DNA of 7,198 nucleotides from CBEUVQ01 sp965546615 (lineage in GTDB: Bacteria; Bacillota; Desulfotomaculia; Desulfotomaculales; Desulfohalotomaculaceae). Positions 1 to 6,256 of the stretch are shown one piece after another. The stretch spans positions 1 to 7,198 of the forward strand of contig CBEUVQ010000062.1 of the NCBI GenBank assembly GCA_965546615.1. The letters run 5' to 3'. Within the stretch, counting starts at the first letter, position 1; every line of letters begins with the position of its first letter. Below the pieces are notes generated by a model that worked only from the letters and a program-made list of their open reading frames with translations, was not told where the DNA came from and did no database searches. Position numbers and translations under genes: made by a program.

Positions 1-818
1 GCACGGGCCAATCGATCGATGCCGGAATCGGTAATACCCAAATCCTCCATAAACATTTGGCTGTCTTCTTCTGAAAGCTGTGATATTTCCATTTCAATTA
101 AGCCGCATATTTCCAGCACCGGAATGCCCCGCTCGGCGGCCCATGCTTCAACTTCTTTTTTATTGGGGTAATCCCCGCTTTTAAATTGCTCTTCATCAAT
201 GTTAATCACCAGCATCAGCGGCTTTTCGGTAAAAAAGCTGTAGTGCTGCAGCAGTTCCTTTTCATCATCCGTCAGTTCAACGGTGGTCAAAGGCTTTTCA
301 TTTTCCAACGCTTCCAGCAGCTTTTTCAAAACTTCCAGTTCAACCTGCTGCTCTTTTTTTATTTTCTTACCGCTCTGAATGCGCTGAATACGCTTGTCCA
401 GCAGTTCCATATCCGCAAAAAGCAGTTCTGTGCTAATTGTTTCTATATCACGCATCGGATCTATGGTGTCTTCTACGTGCGGTACATCGGGATTATTAAA
501 AGCACGTACAACATGCACCAGCATATCAACATTACGAATATCATCCATAAACTTATTGCCGATCCCTTGCCCTTGGCTGGAACCGCGCACCAACCCGGGC
601 ACATCGCTCACTTGAATTTGCGCATAAGTAGTTTTACGCGGTTTAAACATTGCTGATAAAAAATCGATGCGTTTATCCGGCACACGGGCAACACCGATAT
701 TAGTTTCTGCTTTTCCTGATAAAAAATTTGACGTCTCTAAATTTGAATTGGTCAGCAAATTAAAAATTGTGGTTTTACCTACCATCGGCAAACCCACCAA
801 ACCTGTGGTCAAATTCAC
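1..818 (-). CDS. YchF/OLA1-family P-loop NTPase, N-terminal ~272 residues (3' end outside window)
   Basis: Partial gene, read from the sequence on the minus strand. YchF/OLA1 proteins are Obg-related NTPases that usually prefer ATP and associate with ribosomes. The GTG start is fixed by an in-frame TGA at 827-825 and a GGGGGAG Shine-Dalgarno at 836-830. Visible motifs are the P-loop GLPMVGKTT (residues 9-17), the G3-like DVPGL (72-76) followed by a Gly/Gln-rich switch and GNKF (87-90), a helical coiled-coil segment (about 118-175, beginning DPMRDIE), and NIDE (206-209), which matches the NxxE that replaces NKxD in this family. Sequence ends near residue 272 of about 360, so the C-terminal TGS-like (DUF933) domain is missing only because of the window edge. 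The P-loop and G3 differ from canonical YchF (GLPNVGKST, DIAGL), so this may be the Firmicute paralogue rather than ychF itself; for that reason no symbol is given. Family assignment is secure, orthology is not. Confidence 0.88.
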   Translation of the reverse strand, partial: MNLTTGLVGLPMVGKTTIFNLLTNSNLETSNFLSGKAETNIGVARVPDKRIDFLSAMFKPRKTTYAQIQVSDVPGLVRGSSQGQGIGNKFMDDIRNVDMLVHVVRAFNNPDVPHVEDTIDPMRDIETISTELLFADMELLDKRIQRIQSGKKIKKEQQVELEVLKKLLEALENEKPLTTVELTDDEKELLQHYSFFTEKPLMLVINIDEEQFKSGDYPNKKEVEAWAAERGIPVLEICGLIEMEISQLSEEDSQMFMEDLGITDSGIDRLAR

Positions 819-840
819 GCTTAATCACACTCCCCCGACA

Positions 841-869
841 ATTCTAGCAAAAATATCAGCAATTCACAA
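841..869 (-). promoter_or_regulatory. Candidate sigma-A promoter of the YchF-family gene
   Basis: On the minus strand, TTGTGA (869-864) lies exactly 17 nt before TAGAAT (846-841), a good match to the -35/-10 pattern. The expected start of transcription, about 834, falls inside the Shine-Dalgarno GGGGGAG (836-830). The mRNA leader would then be only about 16 nt long, which lowers confidence. Confidence 0.4.
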
Positions 870-912
870 GCTGTCGAAGTTGTTTAAGTGAATTAAGAAA
901 ACCTTCAATTTT

Positions 913-918
913 TATAAT
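913..918 (+). promoter_or_regulatory. Candidate -10 element for the histidine kinase gene
   Basis: A perfect TATAAT lies about 85 nt upstream of the kinase start codon, inside a TCAATT-N5-AATTGA palindrome (905-921). I find no convincing -35 hexamer 16-18 nt upstream. In such AT-rich DNA the hexamer could be chance, or the promoter may need an activator or another sigma factor. Confidence 0.25.
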
Positions 919-989
919 TGATTTTCAAAACATTATTAAAAGGTAAATTAGCAATTTATGACGAAATAAATTGTAATTTTTGTTTTTTT

Positions 990-996
990 GGAGGGG
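990..996 (+). promoter_or_regulatory. Ribosome binding site that sets the kinase start
   Basis: GGAGGGG lies 7 nt before the ATG at 1004. It selects this ATG over an upstream in-frame TTG at 980, which sits before the Shine-Dalgarno and would add eight residues (beginning MFFW). Confidence 0.85.
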
Positions 997-1003
997 CAGT
1001 GAT

Positions 1004-3256
1004 ATGAGTATTGGATCTCACAGCAACGATCTTTTTGAATTTGTAAAGCAGGGTATAATTTACTTTGACTGTGAAGGTAAAATAATTACTGCCAACAAAG
1101 CTGCTCAAAAGATAACAGGACTGCCGTTAAACAACCTTCAAGGCCATACTCCCCTTTGGAAAGCGATTCGTGAAGACGGTACAATTCTTCAATATGAAGA
1201 ATTTCCGTTTATCACTGCGTTAAAAACCGGAAAAGCTGTTGAAAATTTTGTCATGGGCGTTTTTAACACCGAAAGAGATGATATCTGCTGGATCAACGTT
1301 AAAGCCATACCAAAATTTTTGCTTGACCGTAAAAAACCTTACCTGGTCTATACTGTTTTTGAAGATATCACCGATCAAAAAAGAAAAGAAGAGGCGTTAC
1401 GCGCTAATGAAGCTTTTTTAAGATCAATATTTGACGGTATTCAAGACGGTATTGCCGTAATCGATAAAGATCTGCGCTTTTTACGGGTTAATCATAAAAT
1501 TGAACAGTGGTTCGCTCATCATTTGCCCATTGAAGGAAAAAAATGTCATCAGGTTTACCTGGGAAACGATCAACCCTGCGAATCTTGCCCGGCAATCAGA
1601 ACATTTAAAGAAGGCACCCCGCAAACGGAGGTAATACCTTTTTGCGACAGGGCAGGTATCCATCACGGATGGCTGGAAGTATACGCTTTTCCGCTTTTGG
1701 ACAGCCATTTTAAAGTAACTAAAGTTGTTAAATACATGCGGGACATTACCACTCGCAAGCAAATTGAAGAAGAATTAAAAAATCACAAAGAACATTTAGC
1801 TTTTCTTTTCCGAGAACAAACCAAAAAATTAAGGGTAAGCGAAGAACGCTTCCGCTGCACGTTTGAAAATGCCGCCATCGGCATTGGCTTAGTGGCTCCC
1901 AACGGCCGCTGGATTAAAGCAAACGCAGCCTTTTGCAGCATCCTTGGTTACTCTGAACAAGATCTGCTCAATCTAAATATTACTGACATTATTCATCCCG
2001 ATGATTTACAAAGATCCTTAGAACTGCTGCAGCAAATTTCGGTGGGTAAAATTAACTCCTTTCAAAAAGAAAAAAGATATCTGCACAAATTAGGTCACGT
2101 TATTTGGGTGCATGTCAGTGTTTCCAAAGTTTGTGACACCGAAGGTCGTCCTTTATACTTTATTATTCATGTTCAAGATATCAGCAAACGTAAACAAGCT
2201 GAACACAATCTGCGCTTGTCTGAAGAAAGGTTTTCCAAAGCTTTTCACTTCAGCCCGAACTTAATGTTCATTACCTCCATTGAAGACGGCATCTATCATG
2301 AAGTAAACGATAAATTTGTAAATATAATGGGTTACAGCCGGGAAGAAGTACTGGGTAAATCCGATTTGGAATTAAATGCTTGGGTAAATCCGGAAAAACG
2401 TCAAGAATTTATTCGCTTACTAACGGATAATAAATCCGTAAAAAATTTTGAAATGGAATTCAGAACCAAAACCGGTGAAATACGCTATGCCCTGCTTTCC
2501 GGAGAAATCATTGAACTAAACGGCTCAAAGTGCATTTTAGGTGTTATCAATGACATTACCGAAATAAAACATTATGAACGCGAAATGGCTCGGTTGGATC
2601 GGCTAAACATTATTGGAGAAATGGCTGCCAGTATCAGCCACGAAGTACGAAACCCTATGACTACAGTGCGCGGTTTTTTACAGATGCTTTCTATGAAAGA
2701 AGAATGTAAAAAGCACCAAGCCTACTACTCACTGATGATTGAAGAGCTGGATCGCGCCAACGCAATCATTACTGAGTTTCTTTCCGTCGGCAGAAACAAA
2801 GCTTCTGAAAAACAAATGCAAAACTTAAACAGCATTATTGAAACGCTTACCCCTTTAATCCAAGCAGATGCTGTTAACGCAAATAAAAAATTGCAGGTGG
2901 AATTAAATAATGTTGCAGATTTACCGCTTGACGGCAAGGAAATTCGCCAGGTAATTCTTAATTTAGCGCGCAACGGCCTGGAGGCAATGAAAGATGAAGG
3001 CACACTCACTATCAAAACTTATATGGAAAATGAAGAAGTAGTTTTAGAAGTTCGGGATCAAGGCTGCGGTATATCCCCGGAAGCACAGCAAAAACTAGGT
3101 ACACCCTTTTTCACTACCAAAGAACAGGGTACCGGACTGGGGCTGGCAACCTGTTACAGCATCGCGGAACGCCACAACGCCACAGTAACCTACCAAACCG
3201 GCCCGGCAGGCACCACCTTTTTTATTAGGTTTAAAACAGAACCCAGGTTAGAGTAG
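1004..3256 (+). CDS. Cytoplasmic multi-PAS sensor histidine kinase, sporulation-kinase-like (750 aa)
   Basis: ATP-dependent autophosphorylating sensor kinase, predicted soluble because no hydrophobic membrane segment is visible. Four PAS domains come first, at about residues 8-125, 135-255, 282-400 and 406-525. The PAS repeats end with the usual DIT/DIS box followed by a charged helix (DITDQKRKEE, DITTRKQIEE, DISKRKQAE, DITEIKHYE). A HisKA domain (about 530-600) has the phospho-acceptor His546 in SHEVRNP. The HATPase_c domain (about 640-748) shows an N box with N653 and N657, a G1 box DQGCG (685-689), the F-box residues PFFTTK and a G2 box GTGLGL (709-714); all catalytic boxes look intact. 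The sequence around His546, with NPMTTVRGFLQML, resembles the KinA/B/E-type kinases that feed the Spo0F/Spo0A phosphorelay. PAS2 has cysteines C181, C192 and C195 that may bind a metal or sense redox. No response regulator is adjacent, so this is an orphan kinase. Its ligand and partner cannot be read from the sequence; a sporulation role is inference. Confidence 0.93.
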   Translation: MSIGSHSNDLFEFVKQGIIYFDCEGKIITANKAAQKITGLPLNNLQGHTPLWKAIREDGTILQYEEFPFITALKTGKAVENFVMGVFNTERDDICWINVKAIPKFLLDRKKPYLVYTVFEDITDQKRKEEALRANEAFLRSIFDGIQDGIAVIDKDLRFLRVNHKIEQWFAHHLPIEGKKCHQVYLGNDQPCESCPAIRTFKEGTPQTEVIPFCDRAGIHHGWLEVYAFPLLDSHFKVTKVVKYMRDITTRKQIEEELKNHKEHLAFLFREQTKKLRVSEERFRCTFENAAIGIGLVAPNGRWIKANAAFCSILGYSEQDLLNLNITDIIHPDDLQRSLELLQQISVGKINSFQKEKRYLHKLGHVIWVHVSVSKVCDTEGRPLYFIIHVQDISKRKQAEHNLRLSEERFSKAFHFSPNLMFITSIEDGIYHEVNDKFVNIMGYSREEVLGKSDLELNAWVNPEKRQEFIRLLTDNKSVKNFEMEFRTKTGEIRYALLSGEIIELNGSKCILGVINDITEIKHYEREMARLDRLNIIGEMAASISHEVRNPMTTVRGFLQMLSMKEECKKHQAYYSLMIEELDRANAIITEFLSVGRNKASEKQMQNLNSIIETLTPLIQADAVNANKKLQVELNNVADLPLDGKEIRQVILNLARNGLEAMKDEGTLTIKTYMENEEVVLEVRDQGCGISPEAQQKLGTPFFTTKEQGTGLGLATCYSIAERHNATVTYQTGPAGTTFFIRFKTEPRLE

Positions 3257-3271
3257 CAGCTAACCTGGGTT
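3240..3271. terminator. Hairpin, probable bidirectional terminator between convergent genes
   Basis: A perfect 12-bp stem, AACCCAGGTTAG (3240-3251) with CTAACCTGGGTT (3260-3271), closes an 8-nt loop that contains the kinase stop codon TAG (3254-3256). The last kinase codons form the left arm. The plus side is followed by ATTTTAAAG and the minus side by CTGTTTTAA, so both U-tracts are short. It lies 42 nt beyond the fixX stop on the minus strand and could end transcription from both sides. Confidence 0.72.
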
Positions 3272-3313
3272 ATTTTAAAGAATATTAATTTATCAAAGCA
3301 GCTTATCGATAGG

Positions 3314-3601
3314 TTAGGCCAGCTTAAATTGTACCCCGTAACCGCCGCGGGGATACTCCCAACGAATGTTTTTGTGGGGACAGGCAATTCGGCACGCCCC
3401 GCATTCCAAGCAGCCTTCATAACCTACCGCAATACGACCGTCACGCCACTCATAAACCTTGGCCGGGCAAAAAATGGTGCAGTGTTTATCTTTACATTTT
3501 TGCGCACAAACGCTTTTGTCGATAATCTTCAGATGAGAACGTTCGTCCGGCTTAAAGCGGTTCAGGTACAGCTTGTCATCAATGTTAACGCTGGTTTTCA
3601 T
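3314..3601 (-). CDS. fixX: FixX/EtfX ferredoxin-like protein (95 aa)
   Basis: Iron-sulfur partner of FixC in the FixABCX electron-bifurcating complex. It is expected to pass electrons from the FixAB flavoprotein side towards FixC and the quinone. The start ATG (3601-3599) overlaps the fixC stop in TAATG, with GGAGGG at 3617-3612 as ribosome binding site, which points to translational coupling. Two cysteine clusters are visible: C32-x3-C36-x4-C41-x3-C45-P and C64-x2-C67-x2-C70-x3-C74-P. The second sits in the family block GCLECGACR, and the C-terminus WEYPRGGYGVQF is highly typical of FixX. Length agrees with the family (about 95-98 residues). Eight cysteines fit two [4Fe-4S] clusters with crossed ligation, as in bacterial ferredoxins and in characterised bifurcating complexes; E. 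coli FixX lacks several of them. It is the last gene of the operon, ahead of the 3240-3271 hairpin. Confidence 0.95.
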   Translation of the reverse strand: MKTSVNIDDKLYLNRFKPDERSHLKIIDKSVCAQKCKDKHCTIFCPAKVYEWRDGRIAVGYEGCLECGACRIACPHKNIRWEYPRGGYGVQFKLA

Positions 3602-4896
3602 TATCTCATCGCCCTCCAAGCTTGATAAATATCCTTTCCGAACGAGTACAGGCCGGTGCCACCTAAAAGCCGTTTTATAATCGCTTTCTGCTTGTATCGC
3701 TTGCTGTTACCGTCCACTGTAAGCATTTCGCGCAGCGCCATATTTGCAGCAGGAATATATTTATTAAAGTACTGCGGTTTGTTTTCAAAAAGCTCAGAAG
3801 CATTTTGATACTTTTTCAAATCTTGAATTACAAAGCTGTCCCGCAGCTTCTCTTCATAATGCGACAACGCCCGCTCGTTAAACTCGCCCATTTGGTGGGC
3901 TGCAATAATTGCCTCTGCCGCCAACCTGCCGGAAGTCATCGCCAAGTTGCTCCCTTCCCGGTGAATTCCGTTAACTAATTGAGCAGCATCACCAACAACC
4001 ACCACCCCGCTGCCAACCAACTTAGGAATTGATTTATATCCTCCTTCGGGGATTAAGTGGGCATAATACTCAACCGGCTCACCGTTTCTGATCAACGGAC
4101 GCACCACCGGGTGGTTTTTCAAGTTTTCCAGCAGATCATAAGGCCGCAGTTGTGCTTCTCTAAGCTGAGATAATAAAACACCGGTGCCAATGGAAATATG
4201 CTCTTTATTCGTGTAAATAAAAGCTGTACCCAATAAACCCATTGTACCGCGGCCAAATATTTCTATCGTCGCCCCCATGCCGGGGTCGAGGTTAAAACGG
4301 TCTTCAATCACTTCCGCCGGCAATTTCAGTTCTTCCATCACTGCCAGTGCTACTTCATTCGGTTTCCATTCATTATGAAAGCCAAGCTGTTTACTTAACA
4401 ATGAATTGACCCCGTCAGCCAGTACTGTCACATTGGCATAGATATCACCGTCAGGGCGGTTGGTGCGCACACCAATTACCTGCCCGTTTTCAACAATGCA
4501 GCTTTCTGCCAATGTTTCGTTAATTATTATTGCCCCGGCCTCAATGCATTTTTGGGCAAACCATTGATCAAACTGCCCGCGAAACACAGTAAAGCAGTTG
4601 TAGGGCTCATTCGACCATTCCGCTCCTTTGTAGCCGACAGTGACTGCCGATTGATCATCCATTAACCAAAATTTTTGTTCCACAACCGGCCTCTGCAGCG
4701 GGGCTTCTTTCCAAAATTCCGGGATTAATTCTTCCATCATTGCGCTGTACAAAACGCCGCCCATCACATTTTTTGCTCCCGGGTAATCACCGCGCTCAAT
4801 TACTGCTACCGACAACCCCGCTTTAGCCATTTTATACGCAGCGGCAAGCCCTGCCGCTCCTGCTCCGACAACTATTGCATCAAACTTTTCAGGCAT
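3601..4896 (-). CDS. fixC: FixC, ETF:quinone-oxidoreductase-like FAD protein (431 aa)
   Basis: Flavoprotein that accepts electrons from the FixAB flavoprotein through FixX and is thought to reduce membrane quinone, the high-potential branch of bifurcation. The N-terminus has the Rossmann dinucleotide motif GAGAAG (residues 11-16) and a ribose-binding acidic residue, E34, at the end of the second strand (VAVIERG). The second FAD motif VVVVGDAA (298-305) runs into the family signature HREGSNLAMTSG (312-323). Length matches bacterial FixC (about 430). Unlike mitochondrial ETF-QO it has no C-terminal [4Fe-4S] domain, a job done by the separate FixX. The ATG start follows AAGGGGGA with 8 nt spacing. 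The gene lies 31 nt after the fixB stop, the largest gap in the operon, and its stop overlaps the fixX start by one base. No transmembrane helix is evident, so membrane contact would be peripheral. Confidence 0.95.
   Translation of the reverse strand: MPEKFDAIVVGAGAAGLAAAYKMAKAGLSVAVIERGDYPGAKNVMGGVLYSAMMEELIPEFWKEAPLQRPVVEQKFWLMDDQSAVTVGYKGAEWSNEPYNCFTVFRGQFDQWFAQKCIEAGAIIINETLAESCIVENGQVIGVRTNRPDGDIYANVTVLADGVNSLLSKQLGFHNEWKPNEVALAVMEELKLPAEVIEDRFNLDPGMGATIEIFGRGTMGLLGTAFIYTNKEHISIGTGVLLSQLREAQLRPYDLLENLKNHPVVRPLIRNGEPVEYYAHLIPEGGYKSIPKLVGSGVVVVGDAAQLVNGIHREGSNLAMTSGRLAAEAIIAAHQMGEFNERALSHYEEKLRDSFVIQDLKKYQNASELFENKPQYFNKYIPAANMALREMLTVDGNSKRYKQKAIIKRLLGGTGLYSFGKDIYQAWRAMR
3612..3617 (-). 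promoter_or_regulatory. fixX ribosome binding site inside fixC
   Basis: GGAGGG, in the last codons of fixC, lies 10 nt upstream of the fixX ATG (3601). It supports the start that overlaps the fixC stop rather than an in-frame TTG at 3619, which would begin within or before the site. Confidence 0.75.
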
Positions 4897-4904
4897 TTAT
4901 GCAT

Positions 4905-4909
4905 CCCCC
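4905..4909 (-). promoter_or_regulatory. fixC ribosome binding site
   Basis: The GGGGG core of AAGGGGGAT lies 8 nt before the fixC ATG at 4896, in the 31-nt fixB-fixC gap. It is the clearest Shine-Dalgarno sequence within the operon. Confidence 0.7.
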
Positions 4910-4927
4910 TTATCCAACGCCGTTTAT

Positions 4928-6247
4928 TTATGCAGCATCTTTCCCAGCCAGTAATTTTTTTAAGGGTTCAATCAACAGCGGCACAATTTCAAAAGCATCG
5001 CCGACAATTCCATAAGTGCATTCTTTAAAAATCGGGGCGTTGGGATCGGTGTCAACAGCAATGACAATATCCGAGCCTTTTATCCCCACCGTGTGCTGAA
5101 TGGCTCCGGAAATACCTAACGCAATATAAATTTTGGGCGCGACGGTAACCCCGGTTTGCCCAACCTGGTGTTTTTGTCCAATCCAGCCCGCTTCAACAGC
5201 AGCCCGCGAAGCTCCGACTTGTGCACCAATGGCATCCGCCAAACCGCAGCAGAGCTTACTGAAGCCTTCTTTATCTCCTAAACCACGGCCCCCGGCCACG
5301 ATAATTTCCGCATCCTGCAGATTTATTTTTTCACTTTTATCTTTTACAATTTCCAGCACCTGGGTGAGCAGTTCATCTTCGTTGATTTCAAATTTCGGTG
5401 TAATCAGTATCCCCCTGCGTCCGGCGTCAGGCTGCGGCATTTTCATCACTTTGGGACGCACGGTAGCCATCTGCGGCCGGTGTTTTTTAGCAACAATAGT
5501 GGCCATAATGTTGCCGCCAAAAGCTGGTCGGGTGGCCAGCAGCAGTCGTTCTTTTTGGTCAATGTCCAGCACTGTACAATCAGCAGTTAATCCTGTGCTC
5601 AACTGGGTTGCCACTGCCCCCGCCAAATCCCGACCGGTGGTGGTAGCTCCCATTAAAATAATTTCCGGGGCAAAATCTTTCACCAGTTTTTCCAAAACCT
5701 GTGTGTAAGTTTCAGCACGATAATATTTAAGAGCGGGATGATCCACCAAATACACCCGATCTGCGCCGTATTCATAAAGCGGATTTACCAAACGCAAAAC
5801 TTGATCGCCCAAAAGCACGCCGGAAAGTTCAACCCCCAGCTTATCTGCCAATTGACGGCCGGCACCCAACAATTCCAACGATACCGGGGCGATTTCCCCT
5901 TCTCTCTGCTCAATAAACACCCACACCCCTTGATAACGGGCAAGTTCGCCGGTCAATTGAGCAGCCGGCTCTTTGGCCTGACTGCCTTTAGCTTCTTCGG
6001 CAGTTTTCACATCTAAAGACGATGATTTATCAGCAGAAGCTGTCTGGCTCGCGCTTTTTTCAGCTGCCGGCAGTTCTAACGCACTCACCGGGCAAATATC
6101 GATACATTCACCGCATTCAACACATTTTTCAGCAATCACACGGCATAAACCGTCATCATTTATATAAAGCGCCTCGTGAGGACAATTAGGCACGCAGGCC
6201 TGACAGCCCATACAGGCTGATGACACATTAACTGCCAATTTAATCAT
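4928..6247 (-). CDS. fixB: FixB/EtfA: ETF alpha subunit with N-terminal 2x[4Fe-4S] ferredoxin domain (439 aa)
   Basis: Large subunit of the bifurcating flavoprotein, binding the electron-transferring FAD. Residues 1-60 form a bacterial-type ferredoxin with C12-x2-C15-x2-C18-x3-C22-P and C42-x2-C45-x2-C48-x3-C52-P. Next comes an Ala/Ser/Lys/Glu-rich linker (about 61-103), probably flexible. The ETF alpha N-terminal domain begins near residue 106 (YQGVWVFIEQ). The C-terminal FAD domain has GGRGLG (319-324), GASR (345-348), QVGQTG (361-366), the ETF-alpha signature around IALGISGAIQH (375-385) and DTDPNAPIF (399-407). FixB without the extension is about 310-340 residues; fused forms are known in some anaerobes, for example the alpha subunit CarE of Acetobacterium woodii. 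The start is uncertain. AGAAAGG directly abuts the ATG (6247), whereas a TTG three codons later has normal spacing; either keeps the ferredoxin complete. fixA ends 9 nt upstream in the same frame. Confidence 0.95.
   Translation of the reverse strand: MIKLAVNVSSACMGCQACVPNCPHEALYINDDGLCRVIAEKCVECGECIDICPVSALELPAAEKSASQTASADKSSSLDVKTAEEAKGSQAKEPAAQLTGELARYQGVWVFIEQREGEIAPVSLELLGAGRQLADKLGVELSGVLLGDQVLRLVNPLYEYGADRVYLVDHPALKYYRAETYTQVLEKLVKDFAPEIILMGATTTGRDLAGAVATQLSTGLTADCTVLDIDQKERLLLATRPAFGGNIMATIVAKKHRPQMATVRPKVMKMPQPDAGRRGILITPKFEINEDELLTQVLEIVKDKSEKINLQDAEIIVAGGRGLGDKEGFSKLCCGLADAIGAQVGASRAAVEAGWIGQKHQVGQTGVTVAPKIYIALGISGAIQHTVGIKGSDIVIAVDTDPNAPIFKECTYGIVGDAFEIVPLLIEPLKKLLAGKDAA
6068..6247 (-). 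other. Ferredoxin domain within FixB
   Basis: This is the part of fixB encoding residues 1-60, a complete 2x[4Fe-4S] ferredoxin with both CxxCxxCxxxCP motifs intact and one extra cysteine (C35) between them. It could act as a built-in electron wire from the bifurcating flavin to external ferredoxin, or in another direction; the sequence cannot tell which. Confidence 0.92.
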
Positions 6248-6254
6248 CCTTTCT
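6248..6254 (-). promoter_or_regulatory. Shine-Dalgarno-like site abutting the fixB ATG
   Basis: AGAAAGG touches the ATG at 6247 with no spacer. That is too close for efficient initiation there, but 9 nt from the in-frame TTG at 6238. Either fixB starts at TTG, or initiation at ATG depends on ribosomes finishing fixA at the TAA (6259-6257). Confidence 0.5.
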
Positions 6255-6256
6255 GA

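Larger units (their letters stand above)
819..1003. other. Divergent intergenic region, AT-rich
   Basis: This 185-bp gap separates the divergent NTPase and kinase genes. It holds the minus-strand promoter candidate, a TGTCGAA heptamer at 872-878 that fits the Spo0A-box core TGNCGAA, a perfect 7-bp inverted repeat AATTCAC (861-867) / GTGAATT (888-894), and the palindrome TCAATT-N5-AATTGA (905-921). No small ORF or structured RNA is evident. Confidence 0.5.

Noticed and set aside
186..656. Plus-strand open frame of 156 codons
   Set aside because: It is antisense to the YchF-family gene, is rich in Phe/Gln/Asn without domain character, and has no ribosome binding site.
980..1003. Upstream TTG start for the kinase
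   Set aside because: The Shine-Dalgarno GGAGGGG (990-996) lies downstream of this TTG and is ideally spaced for the ATG at 1004.
2725..3015. Minus-strand open frame of 96 codons
   Set aside because: It lies opposite the HisKA/HATPase region of the kinase and has no recognisable domain or start signal.
3304..3311. Palindrome TATCGATA just after fixX as a terminator
   Set aside because: An 8-bp self-complementary stretch without a loop or U-tract is unlikely to terminate; the 3240-3271 hairpin is far better.
5133..5708. Plus-strand open frame of 191 codons
   Set aside because: It is antisense to fixB, whose ETF alpha motifs are unambiguous; the Ser/Pro/Cys-rich product is a typical mirror of a coding strand.
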